Shown: positions 58,915 through 64,000 of the stretch, piece by piece | How the letters are laid out: each line of letters begins with the position of its first letter | How positions within the stretch are numbered: the stretch's first letter is position 1 | Origin: Bacillus sp. AFS073361 | GTDB lineage: Bacteria > Bacillota > Bacilli > Bacillales > Cytobacillaceae | Direction of reading: 5' to 3' | Assembly (NCBI RefSeq): GCF_002567005.1 | Contig: NZ_NUZU01000010.1 | Span: 863-64,862 of the forward strand | Length of the DNA: 64,000 nucleotides | Made by a program: the position numbers and the translations under genes | The notes under the pieces: generated by a model | What the model saw: only the letters and a program-made list of their open reading frames with translations | What the model was told of the DNA's origin: nothing | Databases searched by the model: none

Positions 58915-59361
58915 TTGTCCGTTGTAACAGAGTTAAATTCGATTTATGACGTTTTAAAAACGAAGTATCCGAGCGCAACGATTGTGCGGCAGGATGTGCC
59001 GTCATCGCCAAAAGCGAACACGTTCGTTGTGCGGATACAGTATACCGACAGTAAAACGGAAACACGGGCATCGTTTTTGAACGACCGTGAGTTCCAGCTT
59101 ATATATTTTGGCACAAGTTCCGTCGATGTCTTAACGAAGGCTGACGAACTAAACCGATTATTTCAAAACGATCGATTCGTCGTACCTATTCGAGATTCTT
59201 TGCGCTATATACGCGTGAAGGGTTTTTCTTATGGAGCAGCGTTTAAGTCAGCAAGCGGAGTCGATTCCTTGATTGCGATAATGCAAACGGAGACGCGCGA
59301 AGCTCGCGATTTTGAAACTTATGAAAAAATCACGTCTGTTATCGCAGACATTAAGGAGTGA
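58915..59361 (+). CDS. Tail terminator protein (YqbJ-like)
   Basis: 148 residues: DVLKTKYPSATIVRQDVPSS, FLNDREFQLIYFGTSSVDVL and GFSYGAAFKSASGVDSLIAI fit the YqbJ-type tail terminator. TTG start. It caps the tail tube and joins it to the head. Confidence 0.75.
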   Translation: MSVVTELNSIYDVLKTKYPSATIVRQDVPSSPKANTFVVRIQYTDSKTETRASFLNDREFQLIYFGTSSVDVLTKADELNRLFQNDRFVVPIRDSLRYIRVKGFSYGAAFKSASGVDSLIAIMQTETREARDFETYEKITSVIADIKE

Positions 59362-59366
59362 ATTAA

Positions 59367-60419
59367 ATGGCAGGTGGGTCTTGGGATAAAAATTCTTTAC
59401 CAGTACGTCCAGGTTTATACGCTAACTTTGTTTCTAGTGCCAGCGCACAAATTAGCGGAGGCGAACGTGGTACAGTGGCTATTCCACTAAAAGCGTTCAA
59501 TGGCGGAACAGCTTCAGCAAAAACTTTTTACACAGTTACAAACGAGACTGATGCAGGCGTACTTTTCGGTACAGCTAATATTCAATCGATTAAATTCGCA
59601 CTACAGGGCGGCGCAAAAGAGGTGCTTGTATATACGATGCCTACATCGCCAGCAACGCAAGACTATGTAGACATGCGGTTAGCATTCGACACTCGCCCGT
59701 TTAACGTATTCGTTTATGACGGCATTGTGGCGTCTGTTGAACAAGACAACACGCTAGTTTGGGTGAAGGCTAACAAAGACGAAGGTAAACATTTCACGGC
59801 CGTATTCGGTTGCGTATTAGCGGCAGACGATAATGACCCAGCAGTCGGCGATGCTCGCTCGATTCGATTAGCTGATGATTACTCCGTCAATTTAATTGAA
59901 GGCGTAGTTATCGGAGGAGTTTCTTATAACTCTGCTCAATACGCATCGTATATCGCTGGACTTATCGCAGGCACTCCGATTAACCAATCGATTACTTATC
60001 TCGTGGTACCGGCTGATGACGTTACTAAGCGTCTGACTAATACTCAGATTAAAACATCACTATCTAACGGCTCGCTAGTTCTTACGAATGATGGCGAAAA
60101 AGTTAAAGTCGAGCAAGGCTTAACGGCTTCCGTTAAAAAGATTCGTACCACTCGAGCTCGCCAGGCGGTTCTTACCGATGTAGCTAAGACGGCTAACGAT
60201 AATTATATCGGCAGACTCGACAACAATGCAGACGGTCAAGCTGCGCTAATTAGTGCGGTGAAAGTATATCTTGAAACGCTTGAACAAGCGAATGTGCTAA
60301 CGGATATTTCTGTCGGTATTGACCCGCAATTCCAATCCGTTGGTGACTCCGTTTTCCTTGCAATTGCATTTACGGAAATCGATTCAATGGAACGTATTTT
60401 CTTAACAATCAACATCTAA
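59367..60419 (+). CDS. Contractile tail sheath protein
   Basis: 350 residues related to XkdK/YqbK sheaths. N-terminal RPGLYANFVSSASAQISGGE and GERGTVAIPL, the C-terminal domain LTDVAKTANDNYIGRLDNNA and EIDSMERIFLTINI. It is shorter than PBSX XkdK (about 466), mainly in the middle protruding domain. Its presence proves a contractile (myovirus) tail. ATG follows AAGGAGTG. Confidence 0.92.
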   Translation: MAGGSWDKNSLPVRPGLYANFVSSASAQISGGERGTVAIPLKAFNGGTASAKTFYTVTNETDAGVLFGTANIQSIKFALQGGAKEVLVYTMPTSPATQDYVDMRLAFDTRPFNVFVYDGIVASVEQDNTLVWVKANKDEGKHFTAVFGCVLAADDNDPAVGDARSIRLADDYSVNLIEGVVIGGVSYNSAQYASYIAGLIAGTPINQSITYLVVPADDVTKRLTNTQIKTSLSNGSLVLTNDGEKVKVEQGLTASVKKIRTTRARQAVLTDVAKTANDNYIGRLDNNADGQAALISAVKVYLETLEQANVLTDISVGIDPQFQSVGDSVFLAIAFTEIDSMERIFLTINI

Positions 60420-60438
60420 AAAGGGGCGGTGAAGTTAT

Positions 60439-60876
60439 ATGGCAATGGACGCAACTCGTACTATTTCCGGAAGTTACGGAGAGGTTTGGCACGAAGGTAA
60501 GTGGTTGACTAATTTTAACTCCGCAGAAGCAGCGGGTGAGATTAATTTCGAAGAAATCAACCGTAGCGGAACTCGGATTGTCGGACAAAAAGCAACGACT
60601 GTGACTTTCAGCGGTAACATGAAAGGCTTAAAATTATCGTCCAGAATGACGAAACTAATCGGTCAAATTGGCACAGATCGCGGTAAATCTTTCGTTACAG
60701 AATTAATTATGAAGTTAGACGATCCAGAAAGTTACGGAGCAGAGCGCATTCGGTTAAAGGGCGTTCAATTTAGCAGAATAGATTTAATTAAATTCGAAGC
60801 TGGTAGCGTAGTAGAAACTGAATTACCTTTCGTATTTACAGGCTACGACTTACTAGACGAGATCAAAGAAGCGTAA
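60439..60876 (+). CDS. Tail tube protein (XkdM-like)
   Basis: 145 residues: RTISGSYGEVWHEGKWLTNF, QKATTVTFSGNMKGLKLSSR and LPFVFTGYDLLDEIKEA match XkdM. It forms the inner tube inside the sheath. ATG with GGGGCGGTGAAG upstream. Confidence 0.92.
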   Translation: MAMDATRTISGSYGEVWHEGKWLTNFNSAEAAGEINFEEINRSGTRIVGQKATTVTFSGNMKGLKLSSRMTKLIGQIGTDRGKSFVTELIMKLDDPESYGAERIRLKGVQFSRIDLIKFEAGSVVETELPFVFTGYDLLDEIKEA

Positions 60877-60935
60877 TCATGGCGGGCCTAGTGTCCGTCT
60901 TTTAATTTGAAAGTTACCTGGGAGGGTTATTATAA

Positions 60936-61310
60936 ATGGCGAAAAAAGATGCACTATCAGCGTTTCTTAGCGCTGACATTAACGTAAAACAAGGCGTACC
61001 TATTAAAAGACTTGGAATCGACTTGACGGTGAAAGCCATTGACGGAAAAACTATCGCTCGCTTAACCGAGCAGGCCACACACGGAAAGACGCTAGATGAA
61101 CAGAAGTTTGGCGCACTAGTCATTGCAACAGCTTGCGTAGACCTCAATTTCGGCGATGCAAAAATGCTTGAGAAATACGAAGCGTCCGACGCAGGTGATT
61201 GCGTTCAAAAGGCGTTGCTGGCTGGAGAAATCGCAAAACTTACGCAAGCAATCATGGAGATTAGCGGATTTGACGATATTAATGCGCAGATTGATAACGC
61301 AAAAAACTAA
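60936..61310 (+). CDS. Tail assembly chaperone (XkdN-like), with -1 frameshift extension to 61459
   Basis: 124 residues in frame 0, the XkdN-type chaperone that helps tape-measure assembly. The last codons are GCA AAA AAC TAA, containing the slippery heptamer A AAA AAC (61301-61307) directly before the stop. A -1 slip continues KKLIKAGGEALILHSIFQRH and ends EEEEKS at 61459, adding 50 codons. This is the usual G/GT arrangement of long-tailed phages, so two products are expected. ATG follows GGGAGGG. Confidence 0.9.
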   Translation: MAKKDALSAFLSADINVKQGVPIKRLGIDLTVKAIDGKTIARLTEQATHGKTLDEQKFGALVIATACVDLNFGDAKMLEKYEASDAGDCVQKALLAGEIAKLTQAIMEISGFDDINAQIDNAKN

Positions 61311-61534
61311 TTAAAGCCGGGGGAGAAGCACTAATACTACACAGTATTTTCCAACGGCACCATATACCACCTGACGAAGTTTACCAAAAAGAAGTACGGC
61401 ATAGGGCGTTTATGTATGCGTCTATGGAACTCGTCCTTGAAGAGGAAGAAAAGAGCTAGCGTTAAACTCCGAGATAATTCGTCAGAAGTGTCCGATTTTG
61501 TGAAGTCATGCGTCATACAAAATATAGACGTAGA

Positions 61535-61564
61535 CTGCGCGACTTTGCTGAGTAATGCGACATA
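61535..61564 (+). promoter_or_regulatory. Bipartite phage element, copy 6
   Basis: CTGCGCGA-N12-ATGCGACATA in the gap between the tail chaperone and the HNH gene upstream of the tape measure. It could drive the tape-measure and later tail genes. Confidence 0.75.
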
Positions 61565-61682
61565 CGTATTGAGGCAGGTGCGCGGATTTATAATCTCGCA
61601 ACCTATAATTCTATGACGACGTCGTTTCTGAGGGGAATTGGCGCACTTGATGACGAAATGAAACGGAGGATTGACGTTTAAA

Positions 61683-62504
61683 TTGGCGAATACAAAAGTT
61701 TGCAAGGGTTGTTTAAAGGAGTTACCGCTGGAAAATTTCGGAGTTGCAAAAACAAACAAGGACGGAAGAGAAGGAAAGTGCCGAAAGTGTAGGGAAAATC
61801 AAAGACCTAAGGTAACTAAGACTTGCTTATACTGCGGGGAGGTTTTTCAAAATACGAGGTCTAACTCGAAATTCTGTAGTCATAAATGCCAAGGTGATTC
61901 TCGAAAAGAAAAACTTACCGTAAATTGCTCTTATTGTGGGAACGAGAAGTCAATCGTCCCTTCATTGTTTAAGAGGCTGGAAAACTTTTATTGTAATCAA
62001 TCTTGCAGAACAGAGCATTTAAAAATCATAATGCAGGCTGAAAATAACCCGAACTACGCAAGGATTAACACAAACTGCTCTGGGTGTGGGGAAAGCATAA
62101 CTATTCAACCATTTCGATTAGAAAAGCATAAATTTCAATTTTGCTCTAACGATTGTTATAAGAAAAATATCGGAAAGTTTCACAGAGGTGAAAATAACCC
62201 AATGTGGAATGGTTCCCTCAGTAGCGAAGAAAGAATTAAAATGAGGGCACTGCCAGAATACAGAGGTTGGCGAAAAGAAGTTTATGAAAAAGATAGTTAC
62301 ACTTGTCAACACTGTTTAGATAAGACTGGCGGTAACCTAGTTGCGCATCACTTGTATAGTTGGAATAGGTATCCTAATTTGCGTTTTGATGTGAACAACG
62401 GAATAACACTTTGTAAAGACTGTCATAAGGATTTCCATAAGCACTATGGTTATGGAGATAATACTGAAGAACAGTTTGTTACATGGGAATCACTAGGACG
62501 GTAA
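61683..62504 (+). CDS. HNH endonuclease between tail chaperone and tape measure
   Basis: About 273 residues. A long series of zinc-binding cysteine pairs (CKGCLKE, CRKC, CLYCGEV, CSHKC, CSYCGNE, CSGCGES, CSNDC) precedes a clear HNH nuclease: WRKEVYEKDSYTCQHC, NLVAHHLYSW and GITLCKDCHKDFHKHYG. The start is TTG at 61683, or at 61671 (which would overlap GGAGG). AT-rich compared with tail genes. It splits the normally adjacent chaperone and tape-measure genes, so it is an intruder, probably a homing endonuclease. Confidence 0.88.
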   Translation: MANTKVCKGCLKELPLENFGVAKTNKDGREGKCRKCRENQRPKVTKTCLYCGEVFQNTRSNSKFCSHKCQGDSRKEKLTVNCSYCGNEKSIVPSLFKRLENFYCNQSCRTEHLKIIMQAENNPNYARINTNCSGCGESITIQPFRLEKHKFQFCSNDCYKKNIGKFHRGENNPMWNGSLSSEERIKMRALPEYRGWRKEVYEKDSYTCQHCLDKTGGNLVAHHLYSWNRYPNLRFDVNNGITLCKDCHKDFHKHYGYGDNTEEQFVTWESLGR

Positions 62505-62522
62505 CAAATCACCGTCTTTTTT
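62497..62522 (+). terminator. Terminator at the 3' end of the HNH gene
   Basis: GACGGT/ACCGTC hairpin and six T residues, overlapping the stop codon. Like the other HNH gene at 49537 it carries its own terminator. Confidence 0.85.
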
Positions 62523-62546
62523 ATTTTGTAGAAAGGAGGAAATTAA

Positions 62547-62838
62547 ATGGCATTCGATTTAACAGCTGTCTTACGACTAAACGATGCCGGATTTACGCGT
62601 GGTATGAGAAACGCAAGGCGTAGCATGAGCGGGTTGCGTAATAGCGCGCGCGAAGCAGTAACGCAACTAGGGCTTATAACCGGAGCGGCGGGCGCTGTTG
62701 GCGTGGCGTTTCTGTCAGCGAAAAAGGCGATGGATTTTGAATCTCAGATGTCCACAATAAAGGCATTAACCGGCGCAACAGGTGCGGAGATGAAACAAAT
62801 GTCCGACCTAGCGATTGAAATGGGTCAAAAGACGAAGT
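62547..62838 (+). CDS. Tape measure protein, exon 1
   Basis: First 97 codons plus one base. MAFDLTAVLRLNDAGFTRGM then a hydrophobic segment and KALTGATGAEMKQMSDLAIE, the typical start of phage tape-measure proteins. The frame stops one codon after the intron boundary. Exon 1 ends ACGAAGT; the GAAGT pairs with GCTTC in the intron with the expected T-G wobble. ATG follows AAAGGAGG. Confidence 0.88.
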
Positions 62839-63117
62839 AGACGAATGCTTCACTACGTGAGAAATCCGTAGAACAAATAACAGTGTGAATTCGGTGAAGG
62901 CTCAGCGCATAATGGCGGTGCTAATACCGAGCCAAGCCTAGACGGAAACGTCAGGAAGGTGTAACGACTAATCGGAGTAACCTAAGTTAAAAAGATACGG
63001 TGAAACGGACACGAGCGCACTGCACCCTAACGAAATACGACGAGGGTGATGAGATAGTCTGAACTTGCCGGAAACTGCAAGAAGTAGAGGATAAAGAGCC
63101 TCTACGATAACATTTTG
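62839..63117 (+). ncRNA. ORF-less group I intron in the tape measure gene
   Basis: A 279-base intron. Splice-site pairing GAAGT/GCTTC, the core stretch GCGGTGCTAATACCGAGCC, the P7-type strand GATAGTCTGAAC (compare GATATAGTCTGAG in the nrdJ intron) and a terminal G (63117) are seen. Joining T62838 to A63118 gives KTKYSALEAGRGIEELLKAG, the conserved tape-measure motif. It carries no endonuclease; a free-standing HNH gene lies 40 bases upstream of the tape-measure gene. Confidence 0.87.
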
Positions 63118-64000
63118 ATTCAGCCCTAGAAGCAGGAAGAGGTATTGAAGAGTTACTTAAAGCAGGTATAACTCCAGCGGCAGTTCAATCCGGAGCACTT
63201 CAAGCGGCGCTTAACCTCGCTACTGCGGGCGGACTGGAATTAGCGGAAGCGGCCGAGGTAATGTCGACAGCACTAAATGCTTTCAAAGACGACGCGTTAA
63301 CTGCGGAGCAAGCTTCCAATATCCTCGCTGGAACTGCAAACGCTTCGGCAACTGGCGTGCATGAACTACGATATTCCTTATCGATGGTTTCTGCGGTAGC
63401 GGCCGGCTTAGGTATGTCTTTTAGAGATACAAACTCAGCGCTCGGTGTGTTAGCAAATAACGGACTCAAAGGTTCGGACGCAGGTACATCATTAAAGACG
63501 ATGTTATCAAACTTAGAGCCTAAAACAAAAAGAGCGCGCGAAGCTATGTACGAGATGGGTATCACTACTAAGCAAGGCGCCAACCTCTTCTTTGACGCTC
63601 ACGGTAAAGTTAAGTCTATGGCCGAAATAGCAGGCGTGTTACACGATAAGCTGAAAAAACTAAATCCGCAACAACGACAAACAGCTTTATACGCCATGTT
63701 CGGATCAGACGCCATACGTGCTGGAACTATTTTATATAAAGAAGGCGCAAAAGGGATAGACGAATTTAACAAGGCTATGTCGAAAGTAACAGCGCTAGAC
63801 GTCGCAAAAGAGAAAATGAATAACGCAGCGGGCGCGCTCGAAATATTAAAAGGCGCACTAGAAACGTTTCAGATTCAAGTAATGACACCGTTGTTGCCGG
63901 TAATAAAAGACGCAGGACTTCAGTTCGCTAACTGGATGTCTAGTATTAAACCGGAACAAATCCAGGCGATGGGCGATAAAATTCGCGATGCAGGGCAGGC
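63118..64000 (+). CDS. Tape measure protein, exon 2 (cut by window edge)
   Basis: About 294 codons to the right edge. It continues the frame with YSALEAGRGIEELLKAG, QAALNLATAGGLELAEAAEV, ILAGTANASATGVHEL and KGSDAGTSLKTMLSNLEP, the conserved TP901-type tape-measure core. The protein sets tail length and is usually followed by hydrophobic repeats, which are beyond this window. Confidence 0.92.

Noticed and set aside
61613..61681. 22-residue open frame between bipartite copy 6 and the HNH gene
   Set aside because: No ribosome binding site and no recognisable content; it overlaps the likely ribosome binding site of the HNH gene.
62547..63200. Tape measure gene truncated by a nonsense mutation
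   Set aside because: The stop lies in a short group I intron; joining the exons restores the conserved KYSALEAGRGIEELL region.

Overview
The window is a piece of a Bacillaceae chromosome (Bacillus in the broad sense) carrying a large temperate phage. Bases 1 to about 9,155 are host DNA: eight tRNA genes followed by the Bacillus 'yhb' neighbourhood (a B3/B4-domain protein, queG, yhbB, trmL, nfrA, prkA, yhbH). These genes are AT-rich, have strong AGGAGG-type ribosome binding sites and include the sporulation-associated pair prkA and yhbH, so the host is an endospore former. From about 9,155 to the right edge (64,000, cut inside the tape-measure gene) the sequence is one prophage with higher G+C, different codon use and tightly packed, often ATGA-overlapping genes. 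No right attachment site is in the window.

Prophage layout. 9.2-11 kb: large serine integrase on the minus strand, its 3' end touching the 3' end of yhbH. 11-19.6 kb: early and replication genes (DUF3102 protein, helix-turn-helix O-like protein followed by short iterons, DnaC-like loader, DnaB-like helicase, TOPRIM primase) with an inserted methyltransferase. 19.6-22.4 kb: the lysis-lysogeny switch, with two small Cro/CI-type regulators on the minus strand, an arbitrium receptor (aimR), a tiny pheromone gene (aimP) and a sigma-like factor. 22.5-31.2 kb: ssDNA-binding protein, family A DNA polymerase, thioredoxin, second methyltransferase, PD-(D/E)XK nuclease and RuvC-like resolvase. 31.2-45.9 kb: nucleotide metabolism (intron-split B12-dependent ribonucleotide reductase, dUTPase, ThyX, dNMP kinase), PhoH ATPase, many small proteins, C5 and N6 methyltransferases and a sigma-region-4-like protein. 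45.9-49.5 kb: two gene-poor structured stretches around a plasmid-like Rep gene. 49.5-64 kb: terminase, portal, scaffold, SU10-type capsid, connector proteins, contractile tail sheath, tube, frameshifted tail chaperone and tape measure. The sheath and tube show the phage is a myovirus with a skin/PBSX-like tail module.

Three things stand out. (1) The predicted arbitrium precursor contains the same hexapeptide, SEKVGG, twice, written with different codons. (2) A bipartite DNA element, [CG]TGCGCGA-N12-[AG][CT]GCGACATA, occurs six times with the spacer always exactly 12 bases, always in the rightward direction and outside annotated genes. One copy lies just upstream of the sigma-like gene beside the arbitrium locus, which suggests a phage-specific promoter class controlled by a phage sigma factor and perhaps by pheromone signalling. 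(3) The phage is densely colonised by homing elements: two group I introns (in nrdJ and in the tape measure gene) and about eight endonuclease-like genes.

Other notable structure: a 1.4-kb gene-free region at 48.1-49.5 kb with 23-bp iterons and many hairpins, a 20-bp direct repeat bounding the Rep cassette, a structured leader before the SSB gene, and several minus-strand genes with their own sigma-A-type promoters embedded in the rightward operons. All assignments come from reading the sequence; no database search was possible.
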